A stretch of 64,000 nt of DNA from Hyphomicrobiales bacterium (GCA_900469345.1 UBWZ01000013.1:62001-126000); one strand, 5' to 3'; shown: positions 1 through 8,547, counted from the first letter of the stretch. The notes: a model not told the origin generated them from the letters alone. Numbers and translations are program-made.

Positions 1-2
1 GT

Positions 3-467
3 CTGGCGGACCGCGTGGTGATGCTGGACAATGGCCGCATCGAGGCGATCGGCACGCCGGCCGACGTCTTTTCCCGCGCCCTCGATCGTCGTGATGCCGG
101 CGCGGTACTGAGCGGAGAAGTGATCGCGGTCGACCCCGCTCACCGGCTTGTCACCGTGGGCCTTTCCGGCGGCAAAATCCTTGTGCCCAATGCGGATGTC
201 GAGCCCGGCCGGAAAGTCCGGCTGCATCTGCCGGAGCGGGACGTGCTGGTCGCCACGCGTCGTCCCGAAGGCCTCAGCGCACTCAATATCCTGGAAGGCA
301 GCGTTGCGGGAATAGAACCCGATGGCGAGGGAATGGTGCGCATCCGCATCCTCTGCGGCGCGGACTGCATTCTTGCCCGCATCACCGCGCTCTCCGTGGA
401 AAGGCTGGATCTGAAGCTGTCCTTGCCGGTCTTTGCGATCGTCAAGACCGTTGCCCTGCAGCGCTAG
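3..467 (+). CDS. modC: Molybdate ABC transporter ATP-binding protein ModC, C-terminal part
   Basis: The gene enters from the left edge, so only about 154 C-terminal residues are present; the ABC core (Walker A, signature, Walker B) lies outside. The first residues (LADRVVMLDNGRI) are the typical end of an ABC ATPase domain after the switch histidine. The rest looks like a Mop/TOBE domain: the ALNILEGSVAGI stretch and the closing pattern of LARIT, ERLDL and IVKTVAL match the ModC molybdate-binding domain. It would energise molybdate uptake at the inner membrane with ModA and ModB. A different CUT/MOI-type ATPase is possible but the TOBE pattern favours ModC. Confidence 0.8.
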   Translation: MADRVVMLDNGRIEAIGTPADVFSRALDRRDAGAVLSGEVIAVDPAHRLVTVGLSGGKILVPNADVEPGRKVRLHLPERDVLVATRRPEGLSALNILEGSVAGIEPDGEGMVRIRILCGADCILARITALSVERLDLKLSLPVFAIVKTVALQR

Positions 468-569
468 GCATGGCGTCAGACACAGGCTTTCCTGCATTGA
501 CCCCGGCTCCGGGACAGGGGATGTATAGCGGCGTTGCGACGCTGCCGAACATCTCTCCAAGTGAAATCC

Positions 570-1592
570 ATGCCGCCTGAAGACAGAAAGAAAAGCCGCG
601 TCACGCTCCTCGATGTCGCGCGCCGCGCCGGCGTCTCCCGGGCTACGGCGTCGCTGGTCATCCGCAAGAGCCCACTGGTCGGCGCCGACACCCGCTTGCG
701 GGTCGAAGAGGCCATGCGCGAGCTCGGCTATGTCTACAACATGGGCGCGGCGCGGCTACGGGCTGAACGCAGCCATACGGTAGGCGTTATCGTTCCCAAC
801 CTCACCAACCCCTTCTTCGCAGAGCTACTGTCCGGCATAGAGGCGGTCGTCGATGCGGCCGGCATGGTGGTGCTGCTCGCCAACAGCGGCGATCATCCCG
901 AGCGCCAGGATATGCTGATGCGGCGGATGCGCGAGCATGGGGTGGATGGCGTCATCCTCTGCCCGGCCGCCGACACGAAACCCGAACTGCTGGAGCGCGC
1001 CCTCGACTGGCAGCTTCCTGTAGTCCAGGTGCTGCGGCATATCTCCGCCGAAATCGACTATGCCGGTGCCGATTACGCAGGCGGGATGCAGCAGGCGGTG
1101 GACTATCTGGCCTTGCTCGGCCACCGTCGCATCGCCTTTGCCGTGCACGGTCCGGTCCACTCGGCCTATCGCGAACGGACGGACGGTTTTCGAGCCGCCA
1201 TGCAAGAGCGGCAACTCGATCCCGGGATAATCGTCCGCGTCCCCGACGCGACCGCGTCCATTCCGTCGGCAGCTCCGCTGCTCTTTGACGCGGGGCCTCG
1301 GCCGACCGCTGTCATCTGCTTCAACGATGTGGTTGCGCTTGGCCTTTCCGCCGGCTTGCACGATATGGGACTGAGGATCGGGGAAGACTTTTCCCTCGTC
1401 GGTTTCGACGACGTCACGGATGCGGAAACCATGCGGCCGCGTCTGAGCTCTGTGGCGACCGCGCCGGTGACGATCGGGGAAAATTCCGCGCGTCTGCTTC
1501 TCGATCGGTTGGCCGAACCTGCGGGCCCTGCGCGGCGCATGGTGACGGAGACGCATCTGCATATCCGTCAGTCCTGCGTTTCCGTTGCCTGA
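570..1592 (+). CDS. LacI-family transcriptional regulator
   Basis: 340 residues from ATG 570; the frame is open from 534 and GTG 561 is an alternative start. Residues about 10-60 carry a LacI helix-turn-helix (VTLLDVARRAGVSRATAS) and hinge helix (GYVYNMGAARLR). The rest is a periplasmic-binding-protein-like effector domain (NPFFAELLSGIE, then a CFNDVVALGL stretch and LVGFDDV near the end), as in sugar-responsive repressors. It stands alone between modC and a convergent LysR gene, and the two 3' ends overlap by 25 bases. Its target is not obvious; LacI-type operators have a central CG, as do the two GATCGATC palindromes near 22155 and 32112, but no link to this protein is shown. Confidence 0.88.
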   Translation: MPPEDRKKSRVTLLDVARRAGVSRATASLVIRKSPLVGADTRLRVEEAMRELGYVYNMGAARLRAERSHTVGVIVPNLTNPFFAELLSGIEAVVDAAGMVVLLANSGDHPERQDMLMRRMREHGVDGVILCPAADTKPELLERALDWQLPVVQVLRHISAEIDYAGADYAGGMQQAVDYLALLGHRRIAFAVHGPVHSAYRERTDGFRAAMQERQLDPGIIVRVPDATASIPSAAPLLFDAGPRPTAVICFNDVVALGLSAGLHDMGLRIGEDFSLVGFDDVTDAETMRPRLSSVATAPVTIGENSARLLLDRLAEPAGPARRMVTETHLHIRQSCVSVA

Positions 1593-2902
1593 AGCCCGCC
1601 CAAGCGCCGGCTGCGGGACGGCCGCCTCACATCGCCTGGCCCCGCTTCCACCAGGCCGGCTGCCGACAAGATGGAATGCACCAGGCTTGCCGTTGCCGCG
1701 GAATTGCCGGATTTGCGCCAGGCAAGCGAGAGCTGCATGTCGTAGGCTCGCGGCAGCAGGGAGGCGCCGAGAGAGGGCTCCAGTCCGGCCGTCGCCCATT
1801 CCGGCAGGACGGCGAGGTGGCCATGCTCGAGGACGAGATTGGCGATGACCGGTATCGAGTCGATCTCGACGAAAGCGAGTTGCGCCCGCTCGTCTGCGGT
1901 GAGCACATCCTCGATGAACAGCGAAAACTTCTGGCGCAGGCCGCTCTTGAGGCTCGGCAGCGCGATCGGTGCCCCGAGCAGGCTTTCCGGTAAGCGCGCC
2001 TGCGATCCGGCGACCAGGTCGCGCGCGCCGACCAGACACAGGCCGGACCGGGACAGGACCCGGTGTTCCGTATCAGCGGGCAGGTCCAGGGTATCGAGGA
2101 GCACGATATCGTAGAGCCTGCTGCTCAGTCCGGAGAGCAGCTCCTCGGCATTGCTGCTGGAAATGTAGAGAGGGCTGTGCGGCTGAAGCTTCGGCCATTC
2201 CGCCGCGAGCTGTGCCAGCATGCGTGCGACCAGGCTTTCCCGCCCAAGCGGCGCGACGGAGCCGAGATTGGTGCGCTTGGCGGAGCGGCGAAAACGTTCG
2301 TCGGCAGGCTCTGACATGCGAAGCCAGAGCTTCTCGATCTCCTGGCCGGTTTTGAGGAATGCCTCGCCGCTTTCGGTCGGGACGGCGCCGGCCGCCATCC
2401 GCTGCAAGAGCGCCGTTCCCATATCGGCTTCCAGGGTCTTCAGCTGGCGCGTCAGCTGCGGCTGCCCCATGCCGATTTCCAGCGCCGCGCTGCGGATGCT
2501 GCCGGTTCGGGCAACGACGATGAACCGCGACAGAGCCAGAAGCGAGACCGACAGCCGTGCCGCCTCGCGCTCGCCGGCCGGGGGCAATCCTCCCGGTTGC
2601 CGCAGTCCGGCGAGATCGAGGACGAGATCGGACAACCGTCCCAGCTCCCGCCCGATCCGCCGCCCTTCAAGCGTCGGAAGCAGACGGTTCCCGGTGGTCG
2701 TCACGAGCGGCGTGGCAAGATGTGCCTGCAGCTTTGCCAATGCCGTCGAGACGCTGGCAACCGGGCGGTCCAGCCGCCGCGCCGTCTCGCGTATGCTTCC
2801 AATGGACAGGGCATGATGGGCAATCACCAGGCTGGCGAGGTTCATGAAGACGGTACCTTGTCGCCGGATCAGGCGTTCCGACCGGCGGGATAGTTCGTTC
2901 AT
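1568..2902 (-). CDS. LysR-family regulator with two tandem N-terminal HTH domains
   Basis: 444 residues from ATG 2902 (in-frame upstream codon at 2929; ATG 2845 gives the usual LysR N-terminus). LysR proteins are usually about 300 residues. Here the extra length is a second winged-helix unit. The first HTH lies around residues 20-80 (SIRETARRLDRPVASVSTAL, then LVTTTGNRLLPTLEG). The second lies around 125-185 (GSIRSAALEIGMGQPQLTRQ, then LLQRMAAGAVPTESGEAFL). A LysR substrate-binding domain follows. It is divergent from the thiohydantoin-type operon starting at 2985, with a 13-bp palindrome at its own start, so it probably controls that operon and itself. The inducer is unknown. Confidence 0.85.
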   Translation of the reverse strand: MNELSRRSERLIRRQGTVFMNLASLVIAHHALSIGSIRETARRLDRPVASVSTALAKLQAHLATPLVTTTGNRLLPTLEGRRIGRELGRLSDLVLDLAGLRQPGGLPPAGEREAARLSVSLLALSRFIVVARTGSIRSAALEIGMGQPQLTRQLKTLEADMGTALLQRMAAGAVPTESGEAFLKTGQEIEKLWLRMSEPADERFRRSAKRTNLGSVAPLGRESLVARMLAQLAAEWPKLQPHSPLYISSSNAEELLSGLSSRLYDIVLLDTLDLPADTEHRVLSRSGLCLVGARDLVAGSQARLPESLLGAPIALPSLKSGLRQKFSLFIEDVLTADERAQLAFVEIDSIPVIANLVLEHGHLAVLPEWATAGLEPSLGASLLPRAYDMQLSLAWRKSGNSAATASLVHSILSAAGLVEAGPGDVRRPSRSRRLGGLQATETQD

Positions 2903-2915
2903 GATATGAGATATC
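2903..2915. promoter_or_regulatory. Candidate LysR operator (GATATGAGATATC)
   Basis: A perfect 5-3-5 inverted repeat directly upstream of the LysR ATG at 2902, in the 82-base divergent gap before the catabolic operon. The A/T-rich arms with an odd centre fit the T-N11-A style of LysR sites. Autoregulation is inferred from position only. Confidence 0.4.
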
Positions 2916-2984
2916 CCAGCTCTTCGCAAACCGGCCTATCGTGGCCCTGACCCGCAAGCAGCCACAAAAGAAGAGGGAACAGGC

Positions 2985-4382
2985 GTGTCGGATTTCGATC
3001 TTGTACTCAAGGGCACTTTGGTGCTCCCCGATCGTCTTGTGCCGCAGGGTTTTGTCGCCGTGCGCGACGGCCTGGTGGCCGCGCTTGGTCAAGGCCAGAT
3101 GCCGGAGGCCAGGGAGCGCCATGAGCTCGGTGACGCATTGGTTTTCCCGGGCGTCATCGATGCGCAGGTGCACTCGCTGTCGCAGAAAAGTCAGGAGGAT
3201 TTTATCTGGTCGACCCGGACGGCTGCTGCCGGCGGCGTTACCACGATCGTCGACATGCCCTATGACGAGGGAAACCTGGTCTGCTCCGCCGACGCCGTGC
3301 GCGGCAAGGCAAGGCACGGCGAGACCCAGGCGCGCGTCGACTTCGCGCTCTATGGCACGATCGATCCGCAGGAGGGCGCAACACGCATTGGCGAGCAGGT
3401 CGAGGCCGGCGTTGCCGCGTTCAAGTTTTCCACCTTCGGGACCGACCCGAAACGCTTCCCACGCATCACCGCGCCGCTAATGGCGGAATGCTTTTCCGCG
3501 ATCGCTCCGACAGGACTGGCCGCCGGCGTCCATAACGAAAACGACGAATATGTCCGCGCCGCCATGGCGGCGGTCCAGGCCTCCGGCGTTACCGACTATC
3601 GCGCGCACGAACTGTCCAGGCCGCCGCTGACGGAACTGCTGGCAATGACCGAGATCTACGAAATCGGAGCGGCCACCGGTTGCCCGGCGCATGTGGTGCA
3701 CTGCTCGCTCGGTCGCGGTTATGAAATCGCTGCCGGTTACCGGGCACAAGGGCATCGCGCGACCGTCGAATGCCTGATCCACTACCTGACGCTCGACAGC
3801 GAGACGGATGCCAAGCGGCTGGGCGGCCGCTCCAAATGCAACCCGCCGATCCGGTCGCGTGACGAGGTGGAGAAGCTCTGGCGGCATCTGGCCGCAGGCA
3901 ATGTGACGCTTCTGTCGACCGACCATGTCAGCTGGTCGCTCGATCGCAAGACCAATCCGGACATGCTCGCCAACGCCTCCGGCCTGCCGGGTCTGGAAGC
4001 GATCCTGCCGCTCTTCGTCAAGGGTGCGCTGGAGCGCGGTGTGCCGCTCAGCTGGGGCGCAAGGCTGATGGCGCTCAACCCGGCAAGGCATTTCCGCATC
4101 GACCATCTGAAGGGTGCGCTTGAAGTGGGCAAGCATGCCGATATCGCGGTCCTGACGCCGGAAGATCATGTCTTCGACGCGTCGAAGACCGGCAACAATG
4201 TGGTCGGCTGGTCCCCCTATGACGGCATGACGCTGCCTTACAAGGTCGCCGCTACCTATCTACGCGGCACTCTTGCCTACGATGGCAACACCGTTCTGGC
4301 GGAGCCGGGCACGGGACGTTTCGTGCGCCCTCCCGCCAGTCTCCCCTTCGCAGCGCTGCCGTTGCATGGAGCATTGGCATGA
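2985..4382 (+). CDS. Cyclic amidohydrolase (hydantoinase/allantoinase/dihydroorotase family)
   Basis: 465 residues from GTG 2985, preceded by AAGAGGGA at 2971-2978. It is a TIM-barrel metal-dependent hydrolase of cyclic ureides. The carboxylysine candidate is in AAFKFSTFG (about residue 146); other metal or catalytic residues are in HNEND, in HVVHCSLGRG and in LLSTDHVSW. The usual first-strand HxH is changed: GVIDAQVHS has Gln61 in place of the first His. The C-terminus returns to the small beta domain (GKHADIAVL). The next gene overlaps by ATGA and encodes an N-carbamoyl amidohydrolase, so ring opening to an N-carbamoyl acid is the likely step. The exact substrate is inferred; hydantoin-5-propionate is the favoured guess. 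Confidence 0.82.
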   Translation: MSDFDLVLKGTLVLPDRLVPQGFVAVRDGLVAALGQGQMPEARERHELGDALVFPGVIDAQVHSLSQKSQEDFIWSTRTAAAGGVTTIVDMPYDEGNLVCSADAVRGKARHGETQARVDFALYGTIDPQEGATRIGEQVEAGVAAFKFSTFGTDPKRFPRITAPLMAECFSAIAPTGLAAGVHNENDEYVRAAMAAVQASGVTDYRAHELSRPPLTELLAMTEIYEIGAATGCPAHVVHCSLGRGYEIAAGYRAQGHRATVECLIHYLTLDSETDAKRLGGRSKCNPPIRSRDEVEKLWRHLAAGNVTLLSTDHVSWSLDRKTNPDMLANASGLPGLEAILPLFVKGALERGVPLSWGARLMALNPARHFRIDHLKGALEVGKHADIAVLTPEDHVFDASKTGNNVVGWSPYDGMTLPYKVAATYLRGTLAYDGNTVLAEPGTGRFVRPPASLPFAALPLHGALA

Positions 4383-5617
4383 CCCGTAATCTTCTCGTTC
4401 GGGCAGACCGGATCGCCGCTGATATCGATGCACTTGCCGCCATCACCGAGCCCGAACGTCCCTGGACGCGCCGCGCCTTCACGCCGATGTTTTTGAAGGG
4501 CCGCGCCTATGTCGAAAAGATCTTCCGCGAGGCCGGGCTCGAAACCGAGATCGATGCCGCTGGCAACATGAGCGGGCGCCGCAGGGGAACGGTGGAGGGC
4601 AAGGGCACGATCATGCTCGGCTCGCACACGGATACGGTGCCGAACGGCGGCCGCTTCGACGGCATCGCCGGCGTCATCGCGGCGCTGGAAGTCGCCCGCG
4701 CGCTGCACGATGCGGGTGTGTTACTGGAGCACGACCTGGAGATCGTCGATTTCCTCGCCGAGGAAGTGTCGATCTTCGGTGTCTCCTGCATCGGCAGCCG
4801 CGGCATGACCGGCGTTCGCCCGCCGGAATGGCTGGAACGCAGCACGGACGGCGGGACGCTGGCGGATGGCATCCGTCAGGTCGGCGGCGATCCGGACACC
4901 GTTTTCAAGCGCACCGATATCAAGGCTTTCCTCGAACTCCATATCGAGCAGGGCACGGTGCTGGAGCGGGACAACATCGATATCGGCGTGGTTGGCGCCA
5001 TCACCGGCATTTCCCGTTTCGAAATTCTCGTCGAGGGCAGAGCCGACCACGCGGGTACAACGCCGATGAATGCGCGCTACGATGCGCTGGGGGCGGCATC
5101 TCTTCTCGTGCTCGGCATCGAGCGGATCGCCCGGGAGCTTGCGTCGGGCAAGAGCTATTTCGCCGGCACGGTCGGGGAGTTCTCGATGGAGCCGAACGCC
5201 GCCAACGTCATCCCCTCGCATGTGCGCATGCTGATTGATGCCCGCGCCGTCGATGATGCCGTGATGGACGAATTCGTCGCCTCGATCACCGCGCTTTGCG
5301 AACAGACCGCTAGCGAGCGCGGCGTGACGATTACCGACCCACGGCGGGTATCGCACGCGGCGCCGACGCCGATGTCGCAGATGGTGACCGGCCTCCTGAC
5401 CGAGAGCGCGGCCCGGATCGGCGCCACCAGCCGGCCGATGGTCTCGGGCGCCGGCCATGATGCGGCTTTCCTCGCCAAGGTCGCGCCGGCCGCGATGATC
5501 TTCATCGCCAGCAAGGATGGCCGCAGCCATACGGCGGAGGAATGGTCGGAAAACGACGATATCGCGCTCGGCGCTGCCGTTCTCTACGAGACGGTGCTGC
5601 AAGTCGACAAGCAATAG
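4379..5617 (+). CDS. M20-family N-carbamoyl-L-amino-acid hydrolase / allantoate amidohydrolase-like
   Basis: 412 residues, start overlapping the upstream stop by 4 bases. Binuclear-metal peptidase M20 motifs are complete: GSHTDTVPNGGRFDGIAGV, the EE pair in FLAEEVSIFGVS, ELHIEQGTVLE, ADHAGTTPM in the dimerisation-lid domain, and the last His in SKDGRSHTAEEW. The family removes a carbamoyl group as CO2 and ammonia. Next to the cyclic amidohydrolase it forms the standard hydantoinase/carbamoylase pair; in this cluster N-carbamoyl-glutamate is a plausible substrate, giving glutamate. Allantoate is an alternative, but no other purine-catabolism genes are nearby. Confidence 0.87.
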   Translation: MTRNLLVRADRIAADIDALAAITEPERPWTRRAFTPMFLKGRAYVEKIFREAGLETEIDAAGNMSGRRRGTVEGKGTIMLGSHTDTVPNGGRFDGIAGVIAALEVARALHDAGVLLEHDLEIVDFLAEEVSIFGVSCIGSRGMTGVRPPEWLERSTDGGTLADGIRQVGGDPDTVFKRTDIKAFLELHIEQGTVLERDNIDIGVVGAITGISRFEILVEGRADHAGTTPMNARYDALGAASLLVLGIERIARELASGKSYFAGTVGEFSMEPNAANVIPSHVRMLIDARAVDDAVMDEFVASITALCEQTASERGVTITDPRRVSHAAPTPMSQMVTGLLTESAARIGATSRPMVSGAGHDAAFLAKVAPAAMIFIASKDGRSHTAEEWSENDDIALGAAVLYETVLQVDKQ

Positions 5618-5628
5618 GGGCCAAACAC

Positions 5629-6717
5629 ATGGGGCGCATTCTGACGGAGAAGGATGTCGAGCCGGCGGTGCGCGGCGGCTCGGTCTATGCGGCGGGCGGC
5701 GGCGGCTGGTCGGATCACGGCCGGATGCTGGGACATGCTGCCGTCAGCATCGGCCGGCCTGAACTGATCACCATCGATGAACTGGACGATGACGACTGGG
5801 TGGCGACGGCCGCCGCCATCGGCGCCCCGGCCTCGACGACCGCGTGGGAAATGCAGGGCGTCGATTACGTCAAGGCGGTGCAGCTTCTCGAGGATACCCT
5901 CGGCGAACAGCTGTCTGCCCTGATGATCGGCCAGAACGGCAAATCGTCGACGCTGAACGGCTGGCTGCCGTCCGCCATCCTCGGCACCAAGGTGCTGGAT
6001 GCCGTCGGCGACGTGCGTGCCCACCCGACCGGCGACATGGGCTCGATCGGCATGGCCAATTCGCCGCAGCAAATGATCCAGACCGCGGTCGGCGGCAATC
6101 GCGCCGAAAACCGCTACATCGAACTCGTCGTGCGCGGCGCTACCGCCAAGATCTCGCCGATCCTCCGCACGGCGTCGGACATGTCCGGCGGTTTCATCGC
6201 CTCCTGCCGCAATCCTCTGCGCGCGTCGTATGTCCGCGACAATGCGGCGCTGGGCGGTATCAGCCTTGCGCTCAAGCTGGGCGAGGCGATCATCCAAGCC
6301 AGTGCGCGTGGCGGTCACGCGGTGATCGATGCGATCGTCAGGACCACCGGCGGTGCGATCATTGGCGAGGCGGAGGTCACGGACAAATCGGTGGTCTATA
6401 CCAGGGAAGCCTTCGACGTGGGTACCATCACGCTGGGAACTGGCGATAGCGCGATCACCCTGCATGTGATGAACGAGTACATGGCGGTGGATGACGCCGG
6501 CGGCAACCGCCTCGCCACCTTCCCGGATATCATCTCGACGTTGTCGCCGGACGGCGAGCCGATGAGTGTCGGCCAGCTCGAGGTCGGCATGCGGGTGTTC
6601 GTGCTGCATGTTCCAAAGACGCTCATCCCGCTGTCGTCCAGCGTCAAGGACCCATCGGTCTATCCGATCTGCGAGAAGGCTCTGGGGATCAGCATTGCAG
6701 ACTATGCGCTGGGGTGA
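5629..6717 (+). CDS. DUF917 / S-methyl-thiohydantoin desulfurase family protein
   Basis: 362 residues from ATG 5629, 11 bases after the carbamoylase stop. The N-terminal half has the glycine-rich start VRGGSVYAAGGGGWSDHG, the DELDDDDWV acidic stretch and a long small-residue region (IGMANSPQQMIQ). These are the features I associate with the DUF917 family, which accompanies hydantoinase genes and is now named after S-methyl-thiohydantoin desulfurase. The C-terminal part (about 260-362) resembles the family's second, beta-rich domain. In the proposed route it would remove sulfur from a 2-thioxo-imidazolone to give the hydantoin for the amidohydrolase. The family call is fairly secure; the reaction is inferred from context. 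Confidence 0.72.
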   Translation: MGRILTEKDVEPAVRGGSVYAAGGGGWSDHGRMLGHAAVSIGRPELITIDELDDDDWVATAAAIGAPASTTAWEMQGVDYVKAVQLLEDTLGEQLSALMIGQNGKSSTLNGWLPSAILGTKVLDAVGDVRAHPTGDMGSIGMANSPQQMIQTAVGGNRAENRYIELVVRGATAKISPILRTASDMSGGFIASCRNPLRASYVRDNAALGGISLALKLGEAIIQASARGGHAVIDAIVRTTGGAIIGEAEVTDKSVVYTREAFDVGTITLGTGDSAITLHVMNEYMAVDDAGGNRLATFPDIISTLSPDGEPMSVGQLEVGMRVFVLHVPKTLIPLSSSVKDPSVYPICEKALGISIADYALG

Positions 6718-6732
6718 GTGAGGTTGCGGCAT

Positions 6733-6762
6733 GTCGATCTCCCGCTTGAGAGGGAGATCGAC
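6733..6762. repeat. Perfect 11-bp hairpin inside the operon
   Basis: Arms at 6733-6743 (GTCGATCTCCC) and 6752-6762 (GGGAGATCGAC) with an 8-base loop, in the 123-base gap between the DUF917 gene and the urocanase homologue. No T-run follows, so it is not a clear terminator. It could stabilise or process the mRNA, or be a copy of a dispersed rhizobial palindromic element. Confidence 0.6.
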
Positions 6763-6840
6763 GATGCTCAAATAAGAGGGCCCCCTTCTAACCTCGACAC
6801 CACATCGGGTGAGGCAATCCTCACGAGACAGGAGACCACG

Positions 6841-8526
6841 ATGCCGAAACCCAATCCGCGCCATCCAAACTTCCCGATCCCTGGCGGGCCCGAGCTGCGC
6901 GCCAAAGGCTGGCGGCAGGAGGCTCTGCTGCGACTTCTCGAAAACGTGCTTTCGGTCGGCGAGGATCCTGATAATCTGATCGTCTATGCCGCGCTCGGCA
7001 AGGCGGCCCGCAACTGGGCGGCGCATGAGGCGATCGTGCGCACCTTGAAAAGCATGGACGAGGATCAGACGCTGGTGATCCAGTCCGGCAAGCCGGTGGG
7101 GTTGCTCAAGACCCATGATCGCGCGCCGCTGGTGATCATGGCCAATTGCAACATCGTCGGGCAATGGGCCAAGGCCGAGTATTTCTACGCACTGCAGGAC
7201 AAGGGCCTGATCTGCTGGGGCGGGCTGACCGCCGGTGCCTGGCAGTATATCGGCAGCCAGGGCGTCATCCAGGGCACCTACGAGATCTTCATGCGGATCG
7301 CAGAAAAGCGGTTCGGCGGATCGCTCGCCGGCCGCTTTATCCTCACCGCCGGGCTTGGCGGCATGGGCGGGGCGCAGCCGCTCGCCGGTCGCATGGCGGG
7401 TGCGGCGATCTTTGTCGTCGATATCGATCCGGAGCGGGTCGCCAAGCGCAAGGCGATCGGTTTCCTCGACGAGGTCGCGCCGGATCTGGATACGGCGCTC
7501 GCGATGATAAATGCGGCAGTCAAGGACAAGCGCGCCGTCTCGATCGGTCTCGTTGGCAATGCCGCCGACATCTACCCTGACATCGTCAAGCGCGGCATCG
7601 TGCCCGATATCGTCTCCGACCAGACATCCGCGCATGACCTCGTCTATGGCTATGTGCCGAAGGGGATGAGCCTTGAGCAGGTGAGGCGGCTGCGCATCGA
7701 AGGCCAGGGCCAGCTGATGGCGGCGAGCCGCGCCTCGATCGCCGATCATGTTCGCGCCATGCTGACGCTTCAGGAAAAGGGCGCGGAAGTGTTCGACAAC
7801 GGCAACCTCATCCGCACCCAGGCGCGAGAGGGCGGCGTCCAGAACGCGTTCGACATTCCGATCTTCACCGAAGCCTATCTGCGGCCGCTGTTTGCCCGCG
7901 CCATCGGTCCGTTCCGTTGGATGGCGCTGTCGGGAGAGGAGAGCGATATCGCCCGCATCGACGATCTCGTGCTCGAGCTCTTCCCGGACAATTTTATCGT
8001 CACCAACTGGATCCGGCTGGCGCGCGAAAACGTACCCTTCGAAGGCCTACCGGCGCGGATCGCCTGGCTTGGGCACGGCGAGCGAACCAGGCTGGCGCTC
8101 GCAGTCAACGCGCTGGTGGCAAAGGGCGAGCTTGCCGGGCCGATCGCGTTTTCGCGCGACCATCTCGATGCCGGCGCCATGGCGCATCCCAACATCATGA
8201 CCGAAAACATGAAGGACGGGTCCGACGCGATCGCAGACTGGCCGCTGATTAACGCGATGACCATGTGCGCCTCAATGGCCGACCTCGTCGTCATCCATTC
8301 GGGCGGCGGCGGATATGCGGGCTACATGACCAGCGCCGGCGTGACCGTGGTGGCTGACGGGACAGAGATGGCTGCGGAGCGCATTGCACACGCGATCACC
8401 AACGATACCTCGCTCGGCATCATCCGCTATGCCGACGCCGGTTACGACGAGGCGATCGAGGCTGCCGACGAACATGGCGTCGGCCATATCCGGCTGGGCG
8501 CGGCGCAGGACCATCGCGGAAGCTAG
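6841..8526 (+). CDS. Urocanase-family hydratase, divergent (candidate thiourocanate hydratase)
   Basis: 561 residues from ATG 6841, with AGGAG at 6830-6834. The frame is open from 6718 but that stretch holds the hairpin. It aligns along its whole length with urocanate hydratase (usual length about 555): TAGAWQYIGSQGVIQGTYE, the NAD-binding GLGGMGGAQP at 171-180, SRDHLDAG, MKDGSDAIADWPL and HSGGGGYAGY. Three changes from the canonical protein stand out. The ARICW motif with the active-site Cys reads ARIAW (Ala408), GYGER reads GHGER, and the HHGGG loop reads HSGGG. No hutH, hutI or hutG is present. With the DUF917 and hydantoinase genes this suggests an imidazole-thione analogue of urocanate as substrate. 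Family certain, substrate inferred. Confidence 0.85.
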   Translation: MPKPNPRHPNFPIPGGPELRAKGWRQEALLRLLENVLSVGEDPDNLIVYAALGKAARNWAAHEAIVRTLKSMDEDQTLVIQSGKPVGLLKTHDRAPLVIMANCNIVGQWAKAEYFYALQDKGLICWGGLTAGAWQYIGSQGVIQGTYEIFMRIAEKRFGGSLAGRFILTAGLGGMGGAQPLAGRMAGAAIFVVDIDPERVAKRKAIGFLDEVAPDLDTALAMINAAVKDKRAVSIGLVGNAADIYPDIVKRGIVPDIVSDQTSAHDLVYGYVPKGMSLEQVRRLRIEGQGQLMAASRASIADHVRAMLTLQEKGAEVFDNGNLIRTQAREGGVQNAFDIPIFTEAYLRPLFARAIGPFRWMALSGEESDIARIDDLVLELFPDNFIVTNWIRLARENVPFEGLPARIAWLGHGERTRLALAVNALVAKGELAGPIAFSRDHLDAGAMAHPNIMTENMKDGSDAIADWPLINAMTMCASMADLVVIHSGGGGYAGYMTSAGVTVVADGTEMAAERIAHAITNDTSLGIIRYADAGYDEAIEAADEHGVGHIRLGAAQDHRGS

Positions 8527-8547
8527 GTCGAACCCCGGAGCGAATAG

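Noticed and set aside
5584-7749. A 721-codon open frame on the minus strand opposite the desulfurase-like and urocanase-like genes.
   Set aside because: Same antisense artefact; no start signal and no recognisable domain, while both plus-strand genes have family motifs.
6841-8526. Ordinary histidine-utilisation gene hutU.
   Set aside because: No other hut genes are present, and the active-site Cys and two neighbouring motifs differ from HutU.
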